Shown: positions 25,929 through 34,604, counted from the stretch's first letter. The stretch is DNA of 42,597 nt from Anaerolineaceae bacterium (GCA_016841445.1 JAENZD010000004.1:166861-209457), one strand, 5' to 3'. Notes: generated by a model from the letters alone, not told the origin. Numbers and translations are program-made.

Positions 25929-25956
25929 GTATTACACATTGGGGTTAAATTGTCAA
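25929..25956 (-). promoter_or_regulatory. Promoter of the 19-codon ORF
   Basis: On the minus strand a perfect -35 box TTGACA (25956-25951) is followed by a 16-nt spacer and TAATAC (25934-25929). One base further, AATACT gives a 17-nt spacer. It faces the 19-codon ORF and leaves a leader of about 60 nt. Confidence 0.65.
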
Positions 25957-26062
25957 TGATTGGTACAGGGTGAAGTTGTGATGAATCACGTCCATATGAG
26001 TGAGGGTGATTTAGTGGGTATAATTGTCTGAGTGAAATATTGATAGTATTGAGAGGTTGAAA

Positions 26063-27214
26063 ATGCAATATCGGAAATTTGGGCCATTGGATTGGAAGGC
26101 GTCTGCCCTGGGGTTTGGCGCTATGCGGCTGCCTGTACTTGATGGTGATAGCGGTAAGATCGACGAGCCATTAGCAACGGCAATGATTCGAAAAGCCATT
26201 GATTCTGGTGTAAATTATGTGGATACTGCTTATCCTTATCACCAGGAACAGAGCGAACGTTTTGTTGGGCGTGTACTGAAAGATGGTTACAGGGAAAAGG
26301 TACGTCTTGCAACAAAGATGCCCTCCTGGCTGGTCAAAGAGCAGGCTGATTTTGACCGATTTCTTGAAGAACAGCTAAAAAGACTGGATGTAGACCATAT
26401 TGATTTTTATCTTTTACATGCTATGAATGCAAAGTCCTGGCAAAATTATCGGGATTTGGATGTATTTAGTTGGGCAGAAAAAAGGATGGCAGAAGGTCTT
26501 TTTAACCACCTGGCGTTTTCTTTTCATGATGATTACCCGGTATTTGAATCGATTGTCAACGGATATGACAACTGGACGATGGCTCAAATTCAATATAACT
26601 TTATTGATATTAACTACCAGGCAGGTCAGAAAGGCTTGAAATTGGCTGCTGATCGAGGACTGGCGGTTGTGGTCATGGAACCGCTGCGGGGAGGGCGAAT
26701 TGCCAAGAACCCACCACCACCGCCTGTTGCTGAAGTCTGGCAGAAGAGCGATCGGGATTGGACGCCGGCAGAATGGGCTTTACAGTGGGTTTGGGATCAA
26801 CCTGAAGTCTCCCTTGCCTTGAGCGGCATGAGCACAATGGAACAGGTTGAAGAGAACCTGGTAACAGCCTCTCAATCAGAAGTTGGTAAGCTGACCCAAG
26901 AAGATCAAGAAATGGTCAGGCTGGCGCGAGAAGCCTTTTCATCACTGGCACCGATCCCCTGTACCCAGTGTGAATATTGCTTACCGTGCCCGAGTGGGGT
27001 AGCGATACCGAGCATCTTTAATATTTATAATGAAGCAGAAGCTTATGACTCATGGAGCCACAGCCGTTGGGCTTATAACAAACAGCTAAAACCCGAATTA
27101 AGGGCGGATAACTGCATTGAATGCGGTGAATGTGAGGCTGTTTGCCCGCAGAATATACGGATTATCGATTGGCTGGCGAAAGCTCACGAGAAATTAGTTG
27201 AACCGGTTAATTAA
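26063..27214 (+). CDS. Aldo/keto reductase with C-terminal 4Fe-4S ferredoxin domain
   Basis: About 383 aa from the ATG at 26063, with GAGAGG 7 nt upstream. Residues 1-270 form the AKR barrel: YVDTAYPYHQ near 52 (catalytic Asp and Tyr), LATKMPSW near 84 (Lys) and DFYLLHAMN near 114 (His). Residues 280-383 carry CTQCEYCLPCPSGV near 302 and CIECGECEAVCPQNI near 350, the latter a ferredoxin-type 4Fe-4S motif and the former an incomplete second cluster. Such fusions are a known group of predicted oxidoreductases in anaerobes, probably using ferredoxin or NAD(P)H. The substrate is unknown. It appears to lead a run of rightward genes. Confidence 0.88.
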   Translation: MQYRKFGPLDWKASALGFGAMRLPVLDGDSGKIDEPLATAMIRKAIDSGVNYVDTAYPYHQEQSERFVGRVLKDGYREKVRLATKMPSWLVKEQADFDRFLEEQLKRLDVDHIDFYLLHAMNAKSWQNYRDLDVFSWAEKRMAEGLFNHLAFSFHDDYPVFESIVNGYDNWTMAQIQYNFIDINYQAGQKGLKLAADRGLAVVVMEPLRGGRIAKNPPPPPVAEVWQKSDRDWTPAEWALQWVWDQPEVSLALSGMSTMEQVEENLVTASQSEVGKLTQEDQEMVRLAREAFSSLAPIPCTQCEYCLPCPSGVAIPSIFNIYNEAEAYDSWSHSRWAYNKQLKPELRADNCIECGECEAVCPQNIRIIDWLAKAHEKLVEPVN

Positions 27215-27276
27215 TGGTTATTGGAATTTACGTCACCATTTCTAAAGAAGATAATAGGGTTTGAATCAGGATTAAT

Positions 27277-28086
27277 ATGGATAAAGCAGCAGAATCAAAA
27301 CATCACATGCCTGTATGGAAGTGGGTCATCATTGCTGTTGCCCTGGCGTTAACCCTGACCTGGTTATTTCTGACACCTGAAGGCCTGCTGGGGAAAGCGG
27401 ATGCTGTGGGGTACGCTGTTTGCCACCGGATCAGTGCTCGATCTTTTATGATCGGTGATAGACCAGTTGCCATGTGCGCTCGCTGTTCAGGTATGTTCCT
27501 GGGTGCTTTATTGGGATTGATATTCCAACTGGTTCAAGGCAGGAAAGGTAAAATGCCCCCGATCCCAGTTTTGGTGATTTTGGGTTTGTTTGCCGCAGCC
27601 TGGGTGCTGGATGGATTTAATTCCTTTTTGATGCTCACAGATTGGTTCCCATCGTTTTATACGACAGAAAATTGGACTCGGCTTGTGACCGGGACGGGTA
27701 TGGGTTTAGGTGTTTCCGCCATGATCTTCCCTGCTTTTATCCAGGCACATTTTAAGACCTGGCAGAAAGAATCTCCTTTGGGAAATTGGAAGCAGGTTCT
27801 GATTTTGATCCTGGCAGCAGGCGTGCTTGATGCTGTTATCCTCTTAGAGATCCCCTGGATACTTTATCCGCTGTCATTGCTGAGTGCACTGAGCGTGATC
27901 ATCCTGCTAACCATGATTTACAGTATGGTCATCGTGATGCTGGCGAAAAAAGAAAACACTATTGAACGGCTCCGCCAGCTGATCTTTCCGTTGATTGGCG
28001 GTTTCATCATTGCCTTACTCCAAATAGGGGTGATTGACCTGGCTCGCTATTTGTGGACTGGTACCTGGGAAGGTTTTGTTTTGTAG
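27277..28086 (+). CDS. DUF2085 membrane protein
   Basis: 269 aa with about seven hydrophobic segments. The family's Cys-containing core is clear at residues 45-75: GYAVCHRISARSF, then MCARCSGMFLGALLG. The conserved CH and CxRC residues suggest a metal or heme site in the membrane, but the function is unknown. AGGA precedes the ATG. It lies 62 bp after the aldo/keto reductase and 47 bp before the DUF4126 gene, so all may be co-transcribed. Confidence 0.8.
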   Translation: MDKAAESKHHMPVWKWVIIAVALALTLTWLFLTPEGLLGKADAVGYAVCHRISARSFMIGDRPVAMCARCSGMFLGALLGLIFQLVQGRKGKMPPIPVLVILGLFAAAWVLDGFNSFLMLTDWFPSFYTTENWTRLVTGTGMGLGVSAMIFPAFIQAHFKTWQKESPLGNWKQVLILILAAGVLDAVILLEIPWILYPLSLLSALSVIILLTMIYSMVIVMLAKKENTIERLRQLIFPLIGGFIIALLQIGVIDLARYLWTGTWEGFVL

Positions 28087-28133
28087 ATCATTTCAATTAT
28101 AATTAATATGAATCATCACTGAGAGGTGGAAGT

Positions 28134-28697
28134 TTGGATATTCTTGCGGCTTTTGGCCTTTCAGCCAGTGCAGGGCTGAATGCATACATCCCTTTATTGG
28201 TGGTTTCGCTTTTGGCGAAATTCACTAACCTTATTGAACTATCTGATCCATGGCGAGCAATGGAAAGCTGGTGGATCATTGGACTGCTTATTGTGCTGTC
28301 CGTTATCGAATTCTTTGCTGACAAATTTCCAGCCGTCAACCATGTCAATGACATCATCCAGTCATTTATTCGCCCGACTGCAGGTGCGATCCTGTTTGCG
28401 GCCAGCGCCAACGTGATCACGGAAATCCACCCGGTAATTTCAATTGCAGCAGGTTTGTTGATTGCAGGAGGGGTTCACGCCATCAAATCCTTGGTTGTCA
28501 GACCAGCGGTCACCGCGACTACCGCGGGGGCAGCGAATGTTCCCGTGAGCATGCTGGAAGATGCAGTATCGACAACCCTGTCCGTACTCGCAGTCGTCCT
28601 GCCGATTGTGGTCGGGGTGGTCTTACTGGCTTTTGCCGGTTTATTGATCTGGTGGTTATCAAAACGAGCATCCAAAAGACGGAAAAACCCTGATTAA
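28134..28697 (+). CDS. DUF4126 membrane protein
   Basis: 187 aa starting with TTG at 28134; GAGAGGTGG lies just upstream and no ATG fits. SASAGLNAYIPLLVVSLLAKF near residues 10-30 and PAVNHVNDIIQSFIRP near 70 are the family's signature. Four to five hydrophobic segments span the protein, and the tail is Arg/Lys-rich. Function is unknown; the Asp/Asn-containing membrane segments hint at a transport role, but this is only a guess. Confidence 0.75.
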   Translation: MDILAAFGLSASAGLNAYIPLLVVSLLAKFTNLIELSDPWRAMESWWIIGLLIVLSVIEFFADKFPAVNHVNDIIQSFIRPTAGAILFAASANVITEIHPVISIAAGLLIAGGVHAIKSLVVRPAVTATTAGAANVPVSMLEDAVSTTLSVLAVVLPIVVGVVLLAFAGLLIWWLSKRASKRRKNPD

Positions 28698-28757
28698 TCA
28701 TTGACGGAAAGGTCATTAATCATATAAAATAGAAAATAATCAGAAAGGAAATATAAA

Positions 28758-29084
28758 ATGTCATATCAAAATTACAATGGCACCCCACCCCCAGTTTATG
28801 CTCAAGAGACATCCTCACTTGCGATTGTCAGTCTTATTGCAGGCATCATCAGCTATTTCTTCCTACCAATCATCGGTGCGATCACCGCGATCATCACAGG
28901 GAGTATCGCGAAACGTCAAATTCGTGAAAGCAACGGCAGATTGTCTGGCCGAGGGATGGCAACATGGGGCGTGGTCCTGGGGTGGATCAATATTGGTCTG
29001 GGGTTATTGGCAGCTTGTGTTATCATATTAGTGGTATTAGGTGTAGGCGGTTTTGCGTTTTCACTGCCATTCCTGAGCCAATAA
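28758..29084 (+). CDS. DUF4190 small membrane protein
   Basis: 108 aa with a Tyr/Pro/Asn-rich N-terminus of about 20 residues and two membrane segments (residues 24-48 and 75-103). ITAIITGSIAKRQIRES near 42 and GRGMATWGVVLGWINIGLG near 65 are the DUF4190 signature. Often found in small-protein sets at the membrane; function unknown. AAAGGA lies 9 nt before the ATG. Confidence 0.8.
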   Translation: MSYQNYNGTPPPVYAQETSSLAIVSLIAGIISYFFLPIIGAITAIITGSIAKRQIRESNGRLSGRGMATWGVVLGWINIGLGLLAACVIILVVLGVGGFAFSLPFLSQ

Positions 29085-29131
29085 TTCAGTTCTTATCAAC
29101 ACGATCACTTATTTTCCTTGAGGAGGAATGA

Positions 29132-29365
29132 ATGTCAGAAGAACCTATTGAAATGCCAGAGATTGTAGAAGAAATGGGAGAAGGGGAAGAACCAACACAG
29201 AAGAAAAAGAATAAAACCCTGTGGATCATATTGATCGTGGTTGGTGTTCTTATAATCCTTTGCTGCTGCGTAGCGCTCATTATTGGAGGGTTAGGGCTAC
29301 GGGAGGGCGCGTGGTTAAGTGAATGGTTCGACGATATGAGCTTTATCGTCCCCATGTTGGCCTGA
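29132..29365 (+). CDS. Small single-pass membrane protein with acidic N-terminus
   Basis: 77 aa. The first 25 residues are strongly acidic (10 Glu), followed by a KKKNK basic patch and a single membrane segment of about 20 residues that includes a CCC run. GAGGAGG lies before the ATG, which supports translation. I recognise no family. It lies 47 bp after the DUF4190 gene on the same strand and is the last of the rightward set; its end is 38 bp from the convergent DUF402 gene. Confidence 0.65.
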   Translation: MSEEPIEMPEIVEEMGEGEEPTQKKKNKTLWIILIVVGVLIILCCCVALIIGGLGLREGAWLSEWFDDMSFIVPMLA

Positions 29366-29403
29366 TATTTTGGGATAATTCACAAAAGAATAATAATTGC
29401 GCG

Positions 29404-29904
29404 TTAGTTAAACGCGTCATAATCCGCATTTAGCATCTCGGTAAGATGCCCTGTTTCTACGAGAGATCTCAGGGCATCGAGTGCTTTAAGGGCGTGTTTT
29501 TGTGTGTCCTTATCGATCTTTAACGCTGTAAATTCATCTTCGTCAAGAACCAGATATTCACCATTTGGGTAAACCAGGATATCGAGAGCTAAATCCACGT
29601 ATTCGATCCTACCTGGTTTGACTTGTGCTGGCTTGGTGACATTGCAGTACCAACCTTTTAAACTGTCATTGTCCCGGTCGTGGATCTCAAATATGTTGTA
29701 CCAGCGATCCTTGAAATACTTTTCAATAAAGCGGTCATTTTCTTTGAGATGAATCCCGTGAAAATGAAGATCTCCCCGGTTGAAAAAAGCTTCAATCAAG
29801 ATACTGGTCTCGTCCTCGGCAATGACCTTTCCGTCATATCGCCAGGTCTCTTCACCTTGCGGGTTGAGTTTGATGATCACAACTTCGCGTTCATTTGAGG
29901 TCAT
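29404..29904 (-). CDS. DUF402 protein at the end of the thiamine operon
   Basis: About 166 aa from the ATG at 29904, chosen because AGGGGGAA lies 4 nt upstream and it gives an ATGA overlap with the preceding ABC ATPase gene. DUF402 features are visible: GWYCNVTKPAQ near 85-95, YVDLALDILVYPNGEY near 102-117 and LDEDEF near 119. Characterised relatives hydrolyse nucleoside di/triphosphates or RNA-linked diphosphates with a metal ion bound by these acidic residues. Its tight coupling to the thiamine genes suggests a role on a diphosphate such as thiamine (di)phosphate, but this is inferred from position only. Confidence 0.75.
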   Translation of the reverse strand: MTSNEREVVIIKLNPQGEETWRYDGKVIAEDETSILIEAFFNRGDLHFHGIHLKENDRFIEKYFKDRWYNIFEIHDRDNDSLKGWYCNVTKPAQVKPGRIEYVDLALDILVYPNGEYLVLDEDEFTALKIDKDTQKHALKALDALRSLVETGHLTEMLNADYDAFN

Positions 29905-30959
29905 GATTCCCCCTTGCCATTTTGTAAGCAAAGAATGTCCTCAGTACTGTACCCGATTGAGATCATTTTTCCAATTTCTGCGGGGACAGATAATGAAACG
30001 ATAAAGTTAGGGATGTCATAATTGATTCGAATCGATAAACGATAGGTTTCGCCCTGGAAGACCTGATCAATGACTTTCCCTGTCAGGGTGTTCGTGTCCT
30101 CGATGCCTGCTATATGAGCCTGGTTTGGACGGAAAAGCAGAGATGTTTTTTCACCTTTTTGAGGCGCATTCCCGTCACACCTGGCATGGAACACCCCAAA
30201 CGGTGTGTTTACCGCCAAAGGAGATCGCGAGCGGACTTCTCCCTCGACCAAATTTCCCAAGCCAAAGAACTTAGCTACCCAAACATTTTTGGGGTGATGA
30301 TAGAAATCAGCCGGTTTACCGCTCTGCAGGATGACACCATCATGCAGCAGCAGCAGGCGGTCAGCGATGGAAAAGGCCTCTTCCTGATCATGAGTGACGT
30401 AAATAGCCGGGATCCTGGTCTGGTGTAAAATTCGTCGCAGTTCAAAGCTGAGCTGCTCGCGCAGGGTACGGTCGAGCGCACCCAGGGGTTCATCTAGCAT
30501 CAGCAGGCGCGGCTGTGGTGCCAAAGCCCGTGCGAGTGCAACTCGCTGCTGTTCACCACCGGATAGTTCAGTCACTTTTCGGTCTGCAAAACCGGTCATT
30601 TCGATCGTTCGTAATGCCTCTTTGACTGTTTGCTGAATTTCTTCCTTTGGCGCATTCTGCATCCGCAGTCCGAAAGCGATATTCTTGGCAACGTTACGAT
30701 GGGGGAACAGAGCATAGTCCTGGAACATCAAACCGAACTTGTGCTGGTGTGCTGGGATATCTGTGAGGTCTTCACCTTTCCAAAGAACACGACCACCTTC
30801 GGATTCCTCTAAACCAGCGATAATACGAAGCAAGGTACTCTTCCCGCTGCCGGACGGCCCCAGCAGGCAGACGGTCTCGTCTGGGTGCACCTCAAACGAT
30901 ACTTTCTTCAATAATGGTTTTCCTTCATAGGTCTTTTCGATGTTTTCAACAGTGAGCAT
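29901..30959 (-). CDS. thiQ: ABC transporter ATPase for thiamine (ThiQ-like, with C-terminal domain)
   Basis: About 352 aa from the ATG at 30959, which overlaps the permease stop by one base (TAATG). Walker A GPSGSGKST near residue 34, signature LSGGEQQRVALARAL near 133 and Walker B LLMLDEPLGALD near 153 are intact. After the ATPase core (to about 235) comes a TOBE-like C-terminal domain. E. coli ThiQ is about 230 aa and lacks this part, so the protein resembles PotA/FbpC in build. The gene's place after ThiB and ThiP under a TPP riboswitch sets the thiamine assignment. Confidence 0.85.
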   Translation of the reverse strand: MLTVENIEKTYEGKPLLKKVSFEVHPDETVCLLGPSGSGKSTLLRIIAGLEESEGGRVLWKGEDLTDIPAHQHKFGLMFQDYALFPHRNVAKNIAFGLRMQNAPKEEIQQTVKEALRTIEMTGFADRKVTELSGGEQQRVALARALAPQPRLLMLDEPLGALDRTLREQLSFELRRILHQTRIPAIYVTHDQEEAFSIADRLLLLHDGVILQSGKPADFYHHPKNVWVAKFFGLGNLVEGEVRSRSPLAVNTPFGVFHARCDGNAPQKGEKTSLLFRPNQAHIAGIEDTNTLTGKVIDQVFQGETYRLSIRINYDIPNFIVSLSVPAEIGKMISIGYSTEDILCLQNGKGES

Positions 30960-32680
30960 TAGAACCAATCCTTACCGGCTGTTTGGAGCCTCTCAATCAA
31001 AAGAATACCACTGGCGCAAACCAGCATCAATAGTGTTGACATGGCTAAAGCCTGTCCGTAATTTAATGCACCTGGTTGAGAAATGTAGCGGAAAATGGCC
31101 ACTGGCATGGTGGGGTATTCTGGCCTGGTCAGGAAGGTGCTGGCGCCGAATTCGCCTAACGAAATGGTGAGGGCAAAGATAATGCTCACTAAAATCGACG
31201 GAGCAAGCAGTGGTAGATCAACTTCATACCAGATCCGGAGCGGGGAGGCACCCAGGGCACGGGCAGCATTCCTTAAGGAATTTGGGATGCTTTGAAGTGC
31301 GGGACTCAATGTTCTGACGATGAATGGAAGTGCTATCAGGCTGTGGGCAATGGGTAAGAGGATGGGAAAATTTAGATTACTGAAGGGTGGGCGGTTGAAA
31401 ACAATGATGAAACCCAAGCCCAGTGTGATTGCTGAAGCACCTAATGGGAGCATCAGCAAGGGATCCAGGACATGGTTGATAGGGGAACTTTGTCTTAGAC
31501 CGTAAGCAACAAGAAGTCCTAAAATTAGGGTGATAAAAATGGTGATCAGGGCAAAAACGAAAGAGTTACGGATGGCTGCGATTGGCGGCACATAAAACAG
31601 CGATCCACGACGGTTGACCCCCAGCTCGCGGTAGAACTGTAGGGTCAGCCCACGCTCGATGTCACCACGCTCACCGCGAGAGGGTTCAAGTTTGACGAAA
31701 GACCGTGCAGCCAGTGAGGCCAGGGGGGAGACCAACAAACTGAACAAGACAACCACGAGGATGATAACCGCGAATCGCTCCACGCCTTTATTGGGTCTTC
31801 GCTCAACCAATGTCTGCGCTCTCGGGGTTATTGATAGGTTTTTAGAAGAAGTCAGGCTGTTATGCAGCAATGTGATAGTGAGGGTGTAGACCAATTGCAC
31901 GATGGACAGTACGGCTGCCAGCGGGAGATTGAGAAGATGCAGTGCCTGGATGTAAATTTCCACCTCGAGTGTAGCAAACTGAGGCCCTCCTAGCATCAAC
32001 ACAACGCCAAAGCTGGTGAAATTGAACAAAAAGACCAACAGAGTCCCCGCAAGAATATGCGGTTGTAATAAGGGTAAGGTTACCTCCCTGAAAGTACGCC
32101 AGGGGCTGGCCCCCAATACCTTGGCGGCATGCTCCAGGCGGATATTTTGTTTTGACCAGGCGTTGCTGACCACCCGGATAATGATCGTTGTGTTATAGAA
32201 TACATGGGCGGTCAGAATAGCGCCGAAAGTGTTCAAGAATGTGACCGGAGGCGTTGATAGGTCAAACAAAGCCATCAGACCCAGGTTTATCCAACCGCGG
32301 GGGCCGAGCAGCGTGTTAAATCCAGCCGCAACCACAACTGTTGGCAAAATGAAGGGCAAAGTGGTCAGCACTCGCAGCACTCTTTTACCCGGGAACCTGA
32401 ACCTGGCAAACAGCCATGCACTGGGCAACCCAATGATGAGGGTTAACAGGGTTGACAGAAATGCCTGATATGTGGTGAACCACAATGGGTCCCAAACCTG
32501 GCTGAAATTCAATGTCCCAAGACTGAACCCCCATTCCTTCGAGAAGAGCAAATTAAATAAAGCCAGCAGCGGCTGGTAAAAGAAAAACCCCAAGAACAGA
32601 GCGGGAACCAGCCAGAAAAGAACTGCCCGCCATGTCGGGTTTTTTGATCGCCTTCCTAAGAATTCGCGAATGGTTTTCAA
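30959..32680 (-). CDS. thiP: Thiamine ABC transporter permease ThiP
   Basis: 573 aa with two fused permease halves, each of about six membrane segments. The two EAA loops are EHAAKVLGASPWRTFREVTLP near residue 180 and ARALGASPLRIWYEVDLPLL near 475. The start is a TTG at 32680 overlapping the ThiB stop (TTGA), which implies coupled translation at a reduced rate. ThiB-like genes often pair with such a fused permease. Fe3+ uptake permeases of the FbpB type look alike; the riboswitch and receptor decide for thiamine. Confidence 0.87.
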   Translation of the reverse strand: MKTIREFLGRRSKNPTWRAVLFWLVPALFLGFFFYQPLLALFNLLFSKEWGFSLGTLNFSQVWDPLWFTTYQAFLSTLLTLIIGLPSAWLFARFRFPGKRVLRVLTTLPFILPTVVVAAGFNTLLGPRGWINLGLMALFDLSTPPVTFLNTFGAILTAHVFYNTTIIIRVVSNAWSKQNIRLEHAAKVLGASPWRTFREVTLPLLQPHILAGTLLVFLFNFTSFGVVLMLGGPQFATLEVEIYIQALHLLNLPLAAVLSIVQLVYTLTITLLHNSLTSSKNLSITPRAQTLVERRPNKGVERFAVIILVVVLFSLLVSPLASLAARSFVKLEPSRGERGDIERGLTLQFYRELGVNRRGSLFYVPPIAAIRNSFVFALITIFITLILGLLVAYGLRQSSPINHVLDPLLMLPLGASAITLGLGFIIVFNRPPFSNLNFPILLPIAHSLIALPFIVRTLSPALQSIPNSLRNAARALGASPLRIWYEVDLPLLAPSILVSIIFALTISLGEFGASTFLTRPEYPTMPVAIFRYISQPGALNYGQALAMSTLLMLVCASGILLIERLQTAGKDWF

Positions 32681-33738
32681 TCCAAAACAGTCTCCGTCCA
32701 GGCTTCAATCCAACTTTCCCTTTTCTGATCAATTTGCTCAGGCGGGAGAGATGCGGGTTCATTTGGAATCTGTACGTTCTCCTGGAATGCCTGCGGCAAC
32801 TGAGCATTTTCATTGACAGGAAACACAAACATCTGCATTGGGATGTCTTCCTGGAATGGGGCGCTGAGCATGAAGTCAATAAAAGCCTCTGCTAATGCAG
32901 TGTTTTGAGTTCCCCTGAGAATACCCACATATTCAATCTGCCGGAAGCAGGTGTTTGGACCAATAATAGACGCTGTTGGCGCTTCTTCAAGCTCTGTCTC
33001 CGCAAAAATGACTTCAGCAGCAGGGCTGGACCCATAAGATACAACCATCGGCTGAGGTCCCTGTCCTGAGGAACCGCTGAAATTCGTATAGTAAGCAGTT
33101 TCCCAATCGTTGACAACGACCAGGCCGTTTTCAGCCAGTGCCTGCCAGTAATTGAGATAGCCTTCTTCTCCAAATTGGGCAATGGTTGCCATCAAAAACG
33201 CTAAGCCTGGAGAGGATGTTGCCGGATTTTCAGTGACCAGAAGCCCCTCATATTGAGGCTCCAACAAAGCTTCCAGGGATTGCGGCACAGGTATGTTATT
33301 ATCTTCAAAATAACCCTTATCATAATTGATGCAAACATCACCATAATCGACAGGGAGAGCCATGAAAGTGGGATCCAGTTTAAACTGGTCAGGGATTTCC
33401 AATAATAGAGGCGATTCATAAGGGAGGAAAATCTCCTCTTCCAGGGCTCGAGTGAGGAAGGCATTGTCGACCCCATAAAAAACGTCTGCCAGGGGATTTT
33501 CTTTGGACAGGATCGCCTGGTTGAGGGCGGTGCCGGTATCACCACTTCGGATAAAGCGGACGGTGATATCCTGTTCTTCTTCAAACTGGGTGATGAGATC
33601 TTCACTGATGGCGAAAGAATCGTGGGTCATGACCGTCAGTGTGCGCAATTGAGGTGGCGCGCAGGCAGTTATAACAAGTCCCAGCACAGCAATGAGCATC
33701 ATAAGGAACATAAGTATAATCGGCTGTCTTTTATTCAT
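32677..33738 (-). CDS. thiB: Thiamine-binding lipoprotein ThiB
   Basis: 353 aa. A signal peptide ends in the lipobox ITAC near residue 26. TLTVMTHDSFAISEDL near 34, YGDVCINYDKGYF near 152, ENPATSSPGLAFLMAT near 187 and CFRQIEYVGILRG near 280 match the ThiB family, which binds thiamine, thiamine phosphate and thiamine diphosphate. It overlaps the upstream pyrophosphokinase gene by one base (TAATG) and the permease gene by four. The C-terminal region from about residue 320 is longer than in E. coli. Confidence 0.88.
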   Translation of the reverse strand: MNKRQPIILMFLMMLIAVLGLVITACAPPQLRTLTVMTHDSFAISEDLITQFEEEQDITVRFIRSGDTGTALNQAILSKENPLADVFYGVDNAFLTRALEEEIFLPYESPLLLEIPDQFKLDPTFMALPVDYGDVCINYDKGYFEDNNIPVPQSLEALLEPQYEGLLVTENPATSSPGLAFLMATIAQFGEEGYLNYWQALAENGLVVVNDWETAYYTNFSGSSGQGPQPMVVSYGSSPAAEVIFAETELEEAPTASIIGPNTCFRQIEYVGILRGTQNTALAEAFIDFMLSAPFQEDIPMQMFVFPVNENAQLPQAFQENVQIPNEPASLPPEQIDQKRESWIEAWTETVLD

Positions 33739-34412
33739 TATTCTTGATCTCCTTCATTAAAATCAAAGGTTTCGTGAATACACAAAAGTAACCCTTCCCT
33801 GATGGTGATATTCGCTTCTGATTGGGTCATCTTATTGCTGATACCACGTGTTTGATGGGGGGCTAAGGTTTCGTTTTCCAAGGGATAATACAGACCATGG
33901 GTGTTGATCCCGGTTACAGGTCCATTGAGCGGCAGGAGGGACACCCGATCGCCAGTTTTCCCCTTGATGGTTCTTGAGGAGCGAATCATAAAAATTTCCT
34001 GAACCCCGTCAATCAACTTCAGATCCAGGGATGCGAATTTTGGGGATGCGATCAGGAAGATGTTTCCCAGGGTCTGATCGATCCGTTTTCCAAGCGCGCC
34101 AACGACCCAGACCTCATCCGGCTGTGTTTCGAGGGAAGCCAGTAAGGCTAATTCCAGGTCTGTTTCGTTTTTTTCAACCGGGAATTTCCGAATCTCAACG
34201 CCGCGTTTTTGAAATTTCTCGATGTCTTTCGGATCTGCTGAATCAAGATCCCCAATGATCAGGTCTGGGGTCAGGTTGGACCCGGTGATGTATTTCAGCC
34301 CACCATCAACAGCGATAAGCACATCCTGACCAGAGATCTGTGATTGGATCTTCTCTGGTTGAGGAAAGTCCCCATTTGCAAATAGAACGACCTTTTTCTT
34401 GTTATTAATCAT
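33738..34412 (-). CDS. thiN: Thiamine pyrophosphokinase
   Basis: 224 aa. ANGDFP near residue 11, VDGGLKY near 34 and DLIIGDLDSADP near 52 hold the conserved ATP- and Mg-binding Asp residues; FPVEKNETDLELAL near 77 and VVGALGKRIDQTLGNI near 98 follow. It transfers diphosphate from ATP to thiamine and gives TPP directly. It is the first gene of the operon and its ATG follows the riboswitch terminator without a gap, so TPP controls its own last step and the importer together. Confidence 0.9.
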   Translation of the reverse strand: MINNKKKVVLFANGDFPQPEKIQSQISGQDVLIAVDGGLKYITGSNLTPDLIIGDLDSADPKDIEKFQKRGVEIRKFPVEKNETDLELALLASLETQPDEVWVVGALGKRIDQTLGNIFLIASPKFASLDLKLIDGVQEIFMIRSSRTIKGKTGDRVSLLPLNGPVTGINTHGLYYPLENETLAPHQTRGISNKMTQSEANITIREGLLLCIHETFDFNEGDQE

Positions 34413-34444
34413 AAAAAAACACCCTGCCTTTTTGTGGAGGGTGT
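34413..34444 (-). terminator. Riboswitch expression platform: terminator with embedded ribosome site
   Basis: A 7-bp stem ACACCCT / AGGGTGT (34444-34419) is followed by seven T residues that run straight into the thiN ATG. The 3' arm contains AGGGTG, the only plausible ribosome site, about 9-11 nt before the ATG. The same structure can thus block transcription and translation when TPP is bound. Confidence 0.75.
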
Positions 34445-34457
34445 GTCTGTCTATGCA

Positions 34458-34547
34458 ATATCATCCCTCCGCCGGCATTATCCGGATCAGGTCTTGCGGG
34501 TCGAGGACTTGCGTCCTCCTCTCAGCCTGTAGGCAGGCTCCCCGTTC
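34458..34547 (-). promoter_or_regulatory. TPP riboswitch (THI element)
   Basis: On the minus strand the conserved core is present in order: ACGGGGAGCC, the GGCTGAGA loop, a variable stem GGAGGACG/CGTCCTC-like, GACCCGCAAGACCTGATC, then GGATAATGCCGGCGGAGGGA. These are the universal pyrimidine- and pyrophosphate-sensor helices of the TPP aptamer. It lies in the leader of thiN-thiB-thiP-thiQ-DUF402, and TPP binding should turn the operon off. Confidence 0.95.
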
Positions 34548-34574
34548 AACTGTCAAAATTCGTTTGTTAAGGAT

Positions 34575-34604
34575 ATCGTACCACAACAGGTTTACACCTG
34601 TCAA
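34575..34604 (-). promoter_or_regulatory. Promoter and internal palindrome of the thiamine operon
   Basis: TTGACA (34604-34599), an 18-nt spacer and TACGAT (34580-34575) precede the riboswitch by about 30 nt. An inverted repeat ACAGGT-N4-ACCTGT (34586-34601) overlaps the -35 box and spacer, where a bound repressor would block polymerase. The palindrome may be chance, but its position is that of an operator. Confidence 0.55.

Noticed and set aside
29901-33738. Iron(III) ABC importer instead of thiamine
   Set aside because: The ATPase and permease resemble iron systems, but the TPP riboswitch, thiN and ThiB motifs decide for thiamine.
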